DNA from: Bacillota bacterium | GTDB lineage: Bacteria > Bacillota > Clostridia > Peptostreptococcales > Anaerovoracaceae | Assembly: GCA_017416795.1 (NCBI GenBank) | Contig: JAFQBD010000012.1 | Coordinates: 30,709-94,708, forward strand | Length of the DNA stretch: 64,000 nucleotides | Direction of reading: 5' to 3' | Shown: in pieces, positions 26,915 to 35,847 of the stretch | Layout: each line of letters begins with the position of its first letter | Position numbering within the stretch: position 1 is the first letter of the stretch | Program-made: the position numbers and the translations under genes | The notes under the pieces: model-generated | The model's input: the letters and a program-made list of their open reading frames with translations, nothing else | What the model was told of the DNA's origin: nothing | Databases searched by the model: none

Positions 26915-27616
26915 ATGTCATTCGTAACATTTGAAAATGTAGGAAAAATATATAAGACAGGCGATGTGGAAGTCGAAGCTCTCAAGGGAGTGGATTTCGA
27001 GATCGAAAAAGGAGAGATCTGTGTAGTAGTAGGTCAGTCAGGAGCCGGCAAAACTACGCTTCTCAATATACTGGGCGGCATGGATACTCTCACAAGCGGC
27101 AGAGTCCTTCTCGATGACAGAGATATTTCTGCTCTCAACGATAAGGATATGGCAACATACAGAAGACTGGATATCGGTTTCGTATTCCAGTTTTATAACC
27201 TTATTCCTAACCTTACTGCTCTTGAGAACGTTGAGATAGCTTCTCAGCTTTCACCGAAGCCGTTAAACAGCCGAAAGGTCATGGAAGTGGTAGGGCTGAA
27301 AGAGAGAATGAACAACTTTCCTGCACAGCTTTCCGGAGGAGAGCAGCAGAGAGTGGCGATCGCCAGAGCCCTTGCCAAGAACCCTAAACTGCTCCTTTGC
27401 GATGAGCCGACGGGCGCTTTGGATTATGAAACAGGTAAGGCGATCCTCAAGCTTCTTCAGGAGACCAGCAGAAGAACAGGAATGACAGTGGTGATAATCA
27501 CGCATAACTCGGCACTTACAGCTATGGCTGACAGAGTAGTAAGAGTCAAGAACGGGACCGTCGCATCGGTTACCATGAATGACGAGCCTACGCCGGTAGA
27601 ACTTATTGAATGGTAG
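26915..27616 (+). CDS. ABC transporter ATP-binding protein (MacB/LolD type)
   Basis: ATPase of a FtsX-like export or membrane-remodelling ABC system. Walker A is GQSGAGKTT, the signature is [15 protein letters not shown] and Walker B is [12 protein letters not shown]. Length 233 is typical. The only strong SD upstream lies 38 bases away behind a hairpin; the immediate upstream region (GGTAACT) is poor. The permease follows 14 bases downstream. MacB/LolD-type pairs act on lipoproteins, peptides or antimicrobial resistance; the substrate is not predictable. Confidence 0.92.
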   Translation: MSFVTFENVGKIYKTGDVEVEALKGVDFEIEKGEICVVVGQSGAGKTTLLNILGGMDTLTSGRVLLDDRDISALNDKDMATYRRLDIGFVFQFYNLIPNLTALENVEIASQLSPKPLNSRKVMEVVGLKERMNNFPAQLSGGEQQRVAIARALAKNPKLLLCDEPTGALDYETGKAILKLLQETSRRTGMTVVIITHNSALTAMADRVVRVKNGTVASVTMNDEPTPVELIEW

Positions 27617-27630
27617 GAGCATTATAGATA

Positions 27631-30579
27631 ATGGCGAAAAGTGTTTATGCTAAAAACATAAAACGTACCATATTCGGAAGTCTGGGAAGATATATAGCTA
27701 TCCTCGCTATAATCGCCATAGGCGTAGGGTTTTTCGTAGGTGTCAAAAACACTAAGGCATCTATGATCCTGACGTGTGATGAATACGTCAATGAGTTTGA
27801 TCTGTATGATTTCAAGCTCATCTCTACTTATGGATTTACCGAAGATGATGTCGAAGCGCTCAGCGGGGTAGATGAAGTATCGGCGGCTGAAGGCGCTGTT
27901 TATGCTGACTTTTTTTCTGAGGACAGGAATAATCAATCAGTCATAATCAGAGCTCATTCTGTTACGGACAATGTCAACAGAGTAGATCTGGCGGCGGGCA
28001 GGATGCCCGAAAAAGCTAATGAATGTATAGCTGACGATTTCTATTTTTCTGAGGATGATATAGGGCTGAAGCTGAAGGTGACAGATAAAAACGAGAATAA
28101 TCAGAAAGATGCCCTGAAGTTCAAAGAATACGAGATAGTAGGTATCGCAAAGTCGCCGTATTACATGCTTAAGAGAGAGCGCGGCACTACATCTATAGGA
28201 GATGGAAAGATAGCGGCATTCATATATATGCCTGTCAAAGGCTTTACGGCTAAATATTTCACAGAGATTTTTATTACATGTAAATCTCAGGGATATGTGT
28301 ACAGTGAAGAATATGAAGAAAATATAGATGCAGCCGAAGGACCGATAACAGCGGCAGCGGAGAAACAGGCAGATATCAGATACAACGATATAGTAGATGA
28401 GGCTCAGGCTGAGATCGATGATGGACGAAAAGAACTGGAAGAGGGTAAGGCTGAATTCCTGTCTGAAAAGACATCGGCAGAAAATGAACTGAAGAATGCA
28501 AAGAATACTCTCGATTCGTCAAAGAAAGAACTGGCATCAGGCAAAAAAGAATTGGCGAAGAACAAATCAACGCTGAAGAAGCAGAGGGCAGAGGCTGTTT
28601 CCGTTCTGAATGCAGCCAAAGCTGCGTTGGCTCAAGCTGAAGCATCTGGCGACGAACAGTTGATAGCGACTTATACTGCAGCTGTGCAGCAGGCAGAAGC
28701 TGGAATAGCGCAGATAGATGCAGGAATGGCTCAGATCGAAGCAGCAGAAAAAGAACTGGATAACGGTGAAGCTCAGCTCGCTTCCGGGTATGAAGCATAT
28801 TATGAGAATAAGGCAAGATCAGAAAGGGAGTTTGTCAAGGCAGAAAGAAAACTGGATGATGCCGAGAAGAAACTTGAGGAAGCAGAAGAAAAACTGGACG
28901 ATTTGGCAGCTGCAGAAGTTTTCGTTCAGACGAGAGATGATAATCCGGGATTCGGCTCTTTTGACGGCAACTCTGATATAGTAGACAGTATCGCTAAAGT
29001 TTTTCCTGTATTTTTCTTCTTGATAGCGGCTCTCGTATGCTCTACTACCATGTCGAGGATGGTCGAAGAGGAAAGAACGCAGATAGGAGCACTCAGAGCC
29101 CTAGGATATACTAACGGCAGGATCATGAAGAAATACATGGTTTATTCAGGTTCTGCGGCCTTCATAGGCTGTATCATCGGGTATTTCGCAGGATCTAAAT
29201 TCTTCCCGCTCGCTATATGGATAGCGTACGGTATGATGTTTGGATTCGCACCGCTCGAATACTATTTCAACTGGTCACTGGCGCTCATATCTCTCATCGT
29301 GTCGCTCATATGCTCTATGGGAACGACATACTTCGCATGCAGAGGGCAGCTTGCCAGCATGCCGGCTGAGATTTTACGTCCTAAGGCGCCGAAGGCAGGC
29401 AAGAGAATAATCCTTGAGAGAATAGGCTTCATCTGGAACAGATTGAAGTTCCTCCATAAAGTTACGGCAAGAAATATCCTCAGATATAAGAAGAGGATGA
29501 TAATGATGATCATAGGTATCGGCGGATGTGCGGCATTAGTGCTGGCCGGCTTCGGTATGGACGATTCTGTTGCGGGGATATCAGATCATCAATACGGGAA
29601 CATAGAGAAACATGATGTTGTCGTTGCGTTTTCAGATGAACTTGATAAAAAGGAACAAAAAGAGTTCAAGGAAAAATATCGAGATGATCTTAAAAATACC
29701 GCGGTTCTGCAGCAGTCAACTGTGACTCTTAAGAGCGGGGAAGTTTCAAAGACAAGCACTCTTATCGTAACGGATGATGAGAATATTTCGAATGTCATAG
29801 TTATGAAGGAAAGCATGTCGGATGAAGAGACGATACCTTATCCTGAAACAGGAGAGGCTGTAGTAAACAACAAGATGGCAGAAATGCTCGGCGTTGAAGT
29901 CGGTGATGAGATCATAGTGGAATACGATGATACACATCATGATACTTTGAAGATTTCGGGAATATACAGAAATTATGTGAACAGTTATCTATTCATAAAC
30001 GCAGAAACTTATGAATCTGTCACAGTTAATGATTATGAGCCGTCAATAATGTATCTTACAATGGCAGAAGGCAGTGACGTACATCAAGTGGCCGACAAGA
30101 TCAGCGACAGTGAAGATATCGTAGCCATATCAGTAAACGAAGATGTCAAAGTAGGTATCGACGAGATGATGCAGAGTTTGAATTATATCATCATTCTCGT
30201 TATACTATGTGCAGGAGCATTGGCATTCATAGTATTGTTCAACCTCAGCAATATCAATCTGACGGAACGAGTGCGTGAGATCGCTACGATCGAAGTCCTT
30301 GGTTTTTATCCGAGAGAGACGGGCGCATATGTATTCAGAGAAAACCTTATACTGGTGATTCTCGGTATAATCGCGGGACTGCCTACAGGAATGGCGCTGC
30401 ATCGTTTCATAATGAAACAGATACAAGTAGATATGGTATCATTCGAGAATGTGATAGAACCGCTCAGTTATATTTATACTGTGATAACTGTGCTCGTATT
30501 CACATTCATCGTTGACAGGGTAATGAGACTCAAGCTCAAGAAGATAAATATGGCAGAAGCACTCAAGTCTATAGAGTAG
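27631..30579 (+). CDS. FtsX-like ABC permease with a large coiled-coil insert
   Basis: 982-residue membrane protein. The N-terminal helix (about 17-38) is followed by a large extracytoplasmic domain. It contains an alanine/glutamate/lysine-rich coiled coil (about 245-430, with repeated KELxxGKxEL patterns), then an FtsX/MacB core of three helices (about 450-600), a second periplasmic-type domain, and three C-terminal helices. This two-FtsX-domain plan with an inserted coiled coil is seen in large Gram-positive permeases; the coiled coil could reach into or span the cell wall. It pairs with the ATPase immediately upstream. Confidence 0.88.
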   Translation: MAKSVYAKNIKRTIFGSLGRYIAILAIIAIGVGFFVGVKNTKASMILTCDEYVNEFDLYDFKLISTYGFTEDDVEALSGVDEVSAAEGAVYADFFSEDRNNQSVIIRAHSVTDNVNRVDLAAGRMPEKANECIADDFYFSEDDIGLKLKVTDKNENNQKDALKFKEYEIVGIAKSPYYMLKRERGTTSIGDGKIAAFIYMPVKGFTAKYFTEIFITCKSQGYVYSEEYEENIDAAEGPITAAAEKQADIRYNDIVDEAQAEIDDGRKELEEGKAEFLSEKTSAENELKNAKNTLDSSKKELASGKKELAKNKSTLKKQRAEAVSVLNAAKAALAQAEASGDEQLIATYTAAVQQAEAGIAQIDAGMAQIEAAEKELDNGEAQLASGYEAYYENKARSEREFVKAERKLDDAEKKLEEAEEKLDDLAAAEVFVQTRDDNPGFGSFDGNSDIVDSIAKVFPVFFFLIAALVCSTTMSRMVEEERTQIGALRALGYTNGRIMKKYMVYSGSAAFIGCIIGYFAGSKFFPLAIWIAYGMMFGFAPLEYYFNWSLALISLIVSLICSMGTTYFACRGQLASMPAEILRPKAPKAGKRIILERIGFIWNRLKFLHKVTARNILRYKKRMIMMIIGIGGCAALVLAGFGMDDSVAGISDHQYGNIEKHDVVVAFSDELDKKEQKEFKEKYRDDLKNTAVLQQSTVTLKSGEVSKTSTLIVTDDENISNVIVMKESMSDEETIPYPETGEAVVNNKMAEMLGVEVGDEIIVEYDDTHHDTLKISGIYRNYVNSYLFINAETYESVTVNDYEPSIMYLTMAEGSDVHQVADKISDSEDIVAISVNEDVKVGIDEMMQSLNYIIILVILCAGALAFIVLFNLSNINLTERVREIATIEVLGFYPRETGAYVFRENLILVILGIIAGLPTGMALHRFIMKQIQVDMVSFENVIEPLSYIYTVITVLVFTFIVDRVMRLKLKKINMAEALKSIE

Positions 30580-30594
30580 AAAGGGATGGAAATA

Positions 30595-31314
30595 ATGACA
30601 GAACAGACGAATGATAAAAACCTGCTTACTTTGGAACAGAAGATTTGCTTTAAGGAAGATGATTTCGATGCAAAAGGCAATGTGAAGGCCAGCGCACTTA
30701 TGTACGCCTTTCAGGAAATAGCTGCGGCACATGCCGAAAGTCTCGGCCTTGGATTTGATGACCTGATAGTGAATAATTATATCTGGGTGCTGACAAAGCT
30801 GAGATTTGAGATAAAGAAGCAGCCGGCATCAGGTAAAGAGTACATACTGAGAACTTATCCGCGACCTAGAAAAGGCGTTACATTCTTCAGAGATTATTAC
30901 ATATATGACGGTGATGTACTGATGGCTGTAGGAACAAGCCAGTGGTGTATCATCAATTTCGAAACGAGAAGGATAGAGAGAGCTAAGATCGACTTTGACG
31001 GTCAGTTCATAGACCACGAACCGTTCGAAAACGGAATAGAAAAATTCAAGGTAGATCAGGAGTCTCTGGTAAAGTTCGGCGTTCATAAGGTCGTTGAAGA
31101 TGACCTGGATGATAACGAACACGTAAACAATTGCCGTTATGCAGTGATGGTGGAAGATGAGTTGTCGGGAAGAGGAGAGTGTTCCATATACTTCTCCAAG
31201 GAAGCGCTTCTCGGTGATGAGATCATCCTGTATAAAAACAATGAAGACGGATATGATATGATCGAAGGCAAGCTGGAAGACGGAACTATCATATTCCAGG
31301 TAAAGACAAAATAA
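30595..31314 (+). CDS. Acyl-ACP thioesterase
   Basis: Hot-dog-fold thioesterase of the FatA/FatB-like bacterial family, which releases free fatty acids from acyl carrier protein. The double hot-dog plan is visible: SALMYAFQEIAAAHAESLGLG with WVLTKLRFEI in the first half, and a conserved HVNNCRYA in the second. I prefer the ATG at 30595 (239 residues). The upstream ATG at 30586 directly abuts the AAAGGG SD, leaving no spacer. It lies 15 bases after the permease gene and is followed by a terminator. Confidence 0.88.
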   Translation: MTEQTNDKNLLTLEQKICFKEDDFDAKGNVKASALMYAFQEIAAAHAESLGLGFDDLIVNNYIWVLTKLRFEIKKQPASGKEYILRTYPRPRKGVTFFRDYYIYDGDVLMAVGTSQWCIINFETRRIERAKIDFDGQFIDHEPFENGIEKFKVDQESLVKFGVHKVVEDDLDDNEHVNNCRYAVMVEDELSGRGECSIYFSKEALLGDEIILYKNNEDGYDMIEGKLEDGTIIFQVKTK

Positions 31315-31327
31315 GACACTTATATAA

Positions 31328-31355
31328 GAAGGCGGCTGTTGCTGTCTTCTTTTTT
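31328..31355 (+). terminator. Intrinsic terminator after the thioesterase gene
   Basis: A nine-base-pair stem with two G-T pairs (31328-31336 with 31341-31349), a TGTT loop and a T-run. Confidence 0.75.
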
Positions 31356-31360
31356 CATTA

Positions 31361-31392
31361 AAAAAGACCGATACGTTTGTATCGGTCTTTAT
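31361..31392. terminator. Bidirectional terminator, mainly for gdhA
   Basis: A perfect 12-base-pair stem AAAGACCGATAC/GTATCGGTCTTT (31363-31374 with 31379-31390) with a GTTT loop and A/T flanks. Confidence 0.88.
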
Positions 31393-31428
31393 GTTTAAGG
31401 TTTAAGTTAAGTCTAAACTATGTATTGT

Positions 31429-32796
31429 TTATACTAAGCCCTGAGCCATCATAGCTTCAGCAACCTTTTCGAAACCAGCGATGTTAGCACCCTGTACCAG
31501 AGCGTTCTTATCGTTGTAGTAAGTTTCGCCAGCCTTAGCGCAAGCATTGTAGATGTTCTTCATGATTGTGTGCAGCTGAGCATAAACGTCTTCGTGCTGA
31601 TATACAGTGTGTCCTGAGTTCTGACCCATTTCGATGCATGAGCAAGCAACGCCGCCAGCGTTAGCAGCCTTAGCAGGACCTACAGCTGTCATTTCCTTCA
31701 TCAGGTAAACGAGAGCGTCGTTAGTTGTAGGCATGTTAGCTCCTTCGCAGTAGAACTTAGCGCCTGACTTAACGATGTTCTGAGCGTCTTCCATTCTTAC
31801 GTCATTCTGCATAGCGCAAGGAATGAACAGGTCAACCTTAACGCCGAAGTCTTCAGCAACATTCCAAGGCTTCTTTCCAGGAACGAAAGTAGCTTCTGGG
31901 AACTTTTCTGCGTAAGGTGCGCAAACGTTCTTGCCTGATGCTCTCAGTTCGAGGAAGTATGCAACCTTTTCGTCAGTGTTAACGCCTTCTGGGTCGTAGA
32001 TGTATCCGTCCGGACCTGAGAATGCAACTGTTTTAGCGCCTAACTGCTGTAATTTCCAAGCAGCACCCCATGCTACGTTACCGAAACCTGAGATTACTAC
32101 GTTCTTTCCAGCCATTTCTTCGCCGTTAGCCTTCAGCATTTCTTCAGCATACCATACGATACCGAATCCAGTAGCTTCAGCTCTTCCCAGCAGTCCGCCG
32201 TACTGCAGGCCCTTACCTGTCAGAACGCCTTCGTATCTGTCAACGATTCTCTTGTACTGTCCGAAGAGGTAACCGATTTCTCTAGCGCCAACGCCCAGGT
32301 CTCCGGCAGGAACGTCAGTGTAAGGTCCGATATGTCTGTACAGTTCAGTCATGAACGCCTGGCAGAATCTCATTACTTCTGCATCTGACTTACCGTTAGG
32401 ATCGAAGTCTGAACCACCCTTACCGCCGCCGATAGGCAGACCAGTCAGTGAGTTCTTGAAGATCTGTTCGAATCCGAGGAACTTGATGATTCCAGGGTAT
32501 ACGTTTGGAGCGAATCTCAGACCGCCTTTGTAAGGTCCGATAGCGCTGTTGAACTGATATCTGTAGCCCTTGTTAACCTGTACTTTACCAGCATCGTCAA
32601 CCCATACTACTCTGAAAGTAACTCCTCTTTCAGGTTCTACTAATCTTTCCAGCAGTGCAGCTTCTTCATATTCAGGGTGCTTGTCACATACTGGTGCGAG
32701 TGATTCGAGAACTTCTTCTACACACTGGTGGAATTCAACTTCGCCAGGGTTGTTCTGCTTACAAAGCTCAATGACTCTTTCTACATAATTTGACAT
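31429..32796 (-). CDS. gdhA: Glutamate dehydrogenase (NADP-type family)
   Basis: Hexameric glutamate dehydrogenase interconverting glutamate with 2-oxoglutarate and ammonia. The family signature is clear: LPIGGGKGGSDFDPNGKSD with the catalytic Lys region, DVPAGDLGVGAREIGYLFGQYKR, and the Rossmann segment NVVISGFGNVAWGAA. Length 455 is slightly above the usual 445-450. Codon use is strongly biased, suggesting abundant expression. The SD is AGAGGAG. A clear promoter lies upstream. In amino-acid fermenters this enzyme is a main gateway; cofactor preference is not provable from sequence here. Confidence 0.95.
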   Translation of the reverse strand: MSNYVERVIELCKQNNPGEVEFHQCVEEVLESLAPVCDKHPEYEEAALLERLVEPERGVTFRVVWVDDAGKVQVNKGYRYQFNSAIGPYKGGLRFAPNVYPGIIKFLGFEQIFKNSLTGLPIGGGKGGSDFDPNGKSDAEVMRFCQAFMTELYRHIGPYTDVPAGDLGVGAREIGYLFGQYKRIVDRYEGVLTGKGLQYGGLLGRAEATGFGIVWYAEEMLKANGEEMAGKNVVISGFGNVAWGAAWKLQQLGAKTVAFSGPDGYIYDPEGVNTDEKVAYFLELRASGKNVCAPYAEKFPEATFVPGKKPWNVAEDFGVKVDLFIPCAMQNDVRMEDAQNIVKSGAKFYCEGANMPTTNDALVYLMKEMTAVGPAKAANAGGVACSCIEMGQNSGHTVYQHEDVYAQLHTIMKNIYNACAKAGETYYNDKNALVQGANIAGFEKVAEAMMAQGLV

Positions 32797-32856
32797 TTTC
32801 TTTTCTCCTCTTTTTAAAAATATATTTAGTTAAAATTGTAATGCCTAGTTAACTTA

Positions 32857-32885
32857 AATATATCACTACGTATATTTACAGTCAA
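32857..32885 (-). promoter_or_regulatory. Promoter of gdhA
   Basis: Minus strand: -35 TTGACT (32885-32880), a 17-base spacer and -10 TATATT (32862-32857), giving a leader of about 55 bases. Confidence 0.7.
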
Positions 32886-32897
32886 TGGGATTCCCAT
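32885..32897. promoter_or_regulatory. Palindrome abutting the gdhA -35 (possible operator)
   Basis: ATGGGATTCCCAT is a perfect inverted repeat of six bases around one central base, and it touches the gdhA -35 element. It could bind a dimeric regulator; no regulator gene is adjacent. Confidence 0.35.
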
Positions 32898-32976
32898 GTT
32901 TTGGAGGAAAGTTGAAATTTTCTGATAAATGCATTGTATAAGGAATAATTTGGTTCTTAAGAGGGCAATAAAACAT

Positions 32977-33005
32977 TTGGATTTGAGCATAAAATTTGTT
33001 ATACT
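32977..33005 (+). promoter_or_regulatory. Promoter of mgtE
   Basis: -35 TTGGAT (32977-32982), a 17-base spacer and -10 TATACT (33000-33005). The resulting leader is only about 30 bases, leaving no room for a magnesium riboswitch. Confidence 0.55.
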
Positions 33006-33041
33006 GATATGTAATGAAACTTTGAGAAAGGAGGCAATATC

Positions 33042-34463
33042 ATGACTGAAAATATGGAAATCATGGATGCTATGGACATTGACACAAAAGAGCAGCAGTT
33101 TGATGAAGACATAGAGAACATTATAGACCTGCTTGAAGAAAAATCTTACTTTAAAGCGAGAGATGAGATCCTGAAACATAATGAAGTGGATATTGGTGAG
33201 ATTCTCGAAGAGGTACTGGAAGAACTGGGTATCGAAAAAACTATCATCTTGTTCAGGATGCTGCCGAAAGATGTTTCGGTAGAAGTGTTCTCATACCTTC
33301 CTACAGATGACCAGCTGGCTATCGTAGACGGTATAACTGACAGAGAAATAAATTACATCATCCAGGAACTGGACTTCGACGACATGATCGACGTGCTGGA
33401 AGAACTTCCGGCAAACATCGTGGACAAGATCCTGGCAAATACACCGAAAGATGAACGTAAGCTCATAAATACGTTCCTCAACTATCCTGATACTTGTGCG
33501 GGAAGCCTCATGACACCGGACTACATAAGTCTCCAGGAGACTATGACGGTAGGGCAGGCTCTTGCTCATATCAAGCGCGAAGCTCTTGACAGTGAAACAG
33601 TATATACATGTTATGTAAAGAGTGCAGGCAGAAAGCTGCAGGGTATCGTATCCCTGAGAGCTCTCGTAGTTGCCGACGATGATATGCTGGTCGGTGACTT
33701 GATGAATGAAGATTACGTATATGTTAATGTATACGATGACCAGGAAGAAGTAGCCGAATACTTCACTAAGTACGGTTTCTTGGCCATCCCTGTAGTAGAT
33801 AAAGAAAACAGACTCGTAGGTATCATCACAGTCGATGACATCCTGGACGTTATCGAAGAAGAAACTACCGAGGACATCGAGAGAATGGCCGGTATCATGG
33901 ATGACTCCGATAAGGAGTACCTTGACCTGAGCGTGTTCAGCCACGTTAAATCGAGACTTCCGTGGCTCATATTCCTTACTATTTCTCTGATGCTCACGGG
34001 AGCTATAATAACACGCTTCGAAGCAGTGCTGTCTCAGGTGATAATCCTCGTATCGTATCTGCCTCTCCTTATGGGTTCGGGCGGCAATACAGGTACCCAG
34101 GCGGCTACACTTGTTATCCGTGGTATGGCAGTAGACGAGATAGACCTTAAGGATGCGTTCAAGGTATTCTGGAAAGAGCTGCGCATCAGCGTGATCCTCG
34201 GAGGCATACTCAGCATACTGAACTTTGCGAAAGTAGTATTCATAGATCATCAGACCGTTATGATAGGACTTACGGTAGCAGTCTCACTGCTTCTTATCAT
34301 AATGTTTGCTAAACTGCTCGGCGGACTTTTGCCTATGGCAGCCAAGAGAGTCGGCATCGACCCTGCTCTCATGGCATCACCGATGATGGCGTCGCTTACC
34401 GATATGTTCTCGGCAGTGGCATTCCTGCTGATCGCTTCGTTGTTCCTTGGTATCTCACTTTAG
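33042..34463 (+). CDS. mgtE: Magnesium transporter MgtE
   Basis: Mg2+ channel/transporter. Domain order matches MgtE: a cytoplasmic N domain (about 20-130), tandem CBS domains (about 150-270, MTPDYISLQETMTVGQAL through VDDILDVIEEE), a plug helix, then five transmembrane helices with the conserved pore region LMGSGGNTGTQAATLVIRG. Length 473 is close to the family norm (450). The SD AAAGGAGG is strong. nnrD starts four bases after its stop. Mg2+ sensing in this family is by the N and CBS domains themselves. Confidence 0.95.
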   Translation: MTENMEIMDAMDIDTKEQQFDEDIENIIDLLEEKSYFKARDEILKHNEVDIGEILEEVLEELGIEKTIILFRMLPKDVSVEVFSYLPTDDQLAIVDGITDREINYIIQELDFDDMIDVLEELPANIVDKILANTPKDERKLINTFLNYPDTCAGSLMTPDYISLQETMTVGQALAHIKREALDSETVYTCYVKSAGRKLQGIVSLRALVVADDDMLVGDLMNEDYVYVNVYDDQEEVAEYFTKYGFLAIPVVDKENRLVGIITVDDILDVIEEETTEDIERMAGIMDDSDKEYLDLSVFSHVKSRLPWLIFLTISLMLTGAIITRFEAVLSQVIILVSYLPLLMGSGGNTGTQAATLVIRGMAVDEIDLKDAFKVFWKELRISVILGGILSILNFAKVVFIDHQTVMIGLTVAVSLLLIIMFAKLLGGLLPMAAKRVGIDPALMASPMMASLTDMFSAVAFLLIASLFLGISL

Positions 34464-34467
34464 AATT

Positions 34468-35385
34468 ATGGAAAAAATAAGTTTAATCACTCTCGAATAT
34501 GTAAATACTATAGTTAAGGAAAGACCGGAAGACATACATAAGGGCAGATGCGGCAGAGTACTGATCGTTGCAGGATCTGTCGGCATGGCAGGCGCAGCTG
34601 TCCTGTCTGCAAGAGGTGCGCTGAAGTCAGGGTCGGGGCTCGTTAAGATAGCAGCTCCCGTCGATATCTTCAATATACTTCAGACAGCAGTGCCTCAAGC
34701 TACATGTATGGATGTTTCGGAGCTTACTGAGGGTCAGCTGGATATATACGACGCAGTAGCTATAGGACCCGGACTGGGGGTAGATGAGAGCAGATACTTG
34801 TTGATAAAGCATATACTTAAACATTATAATGGAACTGTAGTATTAGATGCAGACGGGATAAACTGCATATGCAGATATGATATGGGACTGCAGTGTTTGA
34901 AAGACAGGGAAGACCCTGTGATCCTGACGCCGCATGTAGGTGAGGCGGACAGATTTCTGGCTGCACTTTGTAAAAGAGATGGGAAGTCATCTGAGGGAAA
35001 CAGCGTGAAAGCTCTCGGCAGACAAAAAGCTGCTGAAACAATAAGCGAGTGTACGGGATCTATAGTACTGTTAAAAGGGGCAGGTACTATAGTGACCGAA
35101 ATATGCAGCACCGAAGAGAAAGTCCCATCGGACAAGTCGAAGACATATACTAATACTACAGGAAATGCCGGCATGGCAACAGGAGGCAGCGGAGATGTAC
35201 TTACAGGTGTTATAGCTGCTCTTGCCGGATACGGTATCGATCCTTTTGATGCTGCCGCAGTCGGTGCTTACATGCACGGACTTGCAGGAGATATAGCTGC
35301 CGAAAGATACGGCCAATGGGGCATGACGGCAGTTGAGATCGAGGAGTCACTGCCTGCCGCATTCAAAAAAGTTGTTGGGAAGTAA
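34468..35385 (+). CDS. nnrD: ADP-dependent NAD(P)H-hydrate dehydratase
   Basis: Repairs hydrated NADH/NADPH (NADHX/NADPHX). It corresponds to the C-terminal ribokinase-like half of YjeF only, without the N-terminal epimerase domain. Motifs: GRVLIVAGSVGMAGAAVLSARGAL at the start, the VLDADGIN segment, and TGNAGMATGGSGDVLTGVIAAL with the catalytic Asp. I use the ATG at 34468 (305 residues); an in-frame TTG inside mgtE at 34447 would add seven residues. The SD is weak, so coupling to mgtE is likely. The neighbouring mazF is 30 bases away. Confidence 0.92.
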   Translation: MEKISLITLEYVNTIVKERPEDIHKGRCGRVLIVAGSVGMAGAAVLSARGALKSGSGLVKIAAPVDIFNILQTAVPQATCMDVSELTEGQLDIYDAVAIGPGLGVDESRYLLIKHILKHYNGTVVLDADGINCICRYDMGLQCLKDREDPVILTPHVGEADRFLAALCKRDGKSSEGNSVKALGRQKAAETISECTGSIVLLKGAGTIVTEICSTEEKVPSDKSKTYTNTTGNAGMATGGSGDVLTGVIAALAGYGIDPFDAAAVGAYMHGLAGDIAAERYGQWGMTAVEIEESLPAAFKKVVGK

Positions 35386-35415
35386 AATAGAGATAAATTT
35401 GGAGAGTATTGGACT

Positions 35416-35775
35416 ATGGGCATTAAGAAGGGAGACCTTTATTTTGCTGATTTAAGTCCGGTAACGGGCTCCGAACAAGGCGGGATAAGACCCGTACTGG
35501 TGGTACAGAACGATGTGGGAAATAAATTCAGTCCCACTATCATCGTTGCGGCCATCACAAGCAGGAGAAATAAGGCCGACCTTCCGACTCATGTGGAGAT
35601 AGAGGCGGATGGTAACGGTTTGTCAAAGAACTCAGTAGTATTATTAGAACAGCTCAGAACAATAGATAAACGAAGATTAAGAGAAAGAATCGGTACGATT
35701 GACAAGACTCGTTTGCCGGAAGTTGATGAAGCGTTAAGCGTAAGCTTAGGTATCGAAAACAACTCGTTTTTCTAA
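35416..35775 (+). CDS. mazF: MazF/NdoA-type endoribonuclease toxin
   Basis: Type II toxin of the PemK/MazF family that cuts single-stranded RNA at short specific sequences. The SH3-like fold signature [18 protein letters not shown] is followed by RPVLVVQND. The catalytic residues of Bacillus NdoA, Arg25 and Thr48, fall at the same numbers here. Length 119 matches NdoA (116). The usual antitoxin (an RHH or AbrB-like gene directly upstream) is missing: only 30 bases separate it from nnrD, and nothing small and open fits. Either the antitoxin is elsewhere or this copy acts alone. Confidence 0.93.
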   Translation: MGIKKGDLYFADLSPVTGSEQGGIRPVLVVQNDVGNKFSPTIIVAAITSRRNKADLPTHVEIEADGNGLSKNSVVLLEQLRTIDKRRLRERIGTIDKTRLPEVDEALSVSLGIENNSFF

Positions 35776-35782
35776 CGTATGA

Positions 35783-35805
35783 AAGGGCTGCATCATGCAG
35801 CCCTT
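35783..35805 (+). terminator. Strong hairpin after mazF, no T-run
   Basis: A nine-base-pair stem AAGGGCTGC/GCAGCCCTT (35783-35791 with 35797-35805) is followed by GATATATATC rather than T. It may stabilise the mazF 3' end or act as a weak terminator. Confidence 0.45.
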
Positions 35806-35847
35806 GATATATATCATCTAATATTAAATTTATATATGGAGGAGACT

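Noticed and set aside
33006..33041. Magnesium riboswitch before mgtE
   Set aside because: The predicted leader is about 30 bases, far too short for an M-box.
33291..34250. 319-codon open frame on the minus strand inside mgtE
   Set aside because: Long only because mgtE codons avoid stops on the other strand; the product is Tyr/His/Cys-rich and lacks any motif.
35779..35847. Extended N-terminus of the transketolase subunit
   Set aside because: The added residues are encoded by the hairpin after mazF; the ATG at 35848 has the GGAGGAG SD and the family's normal start.
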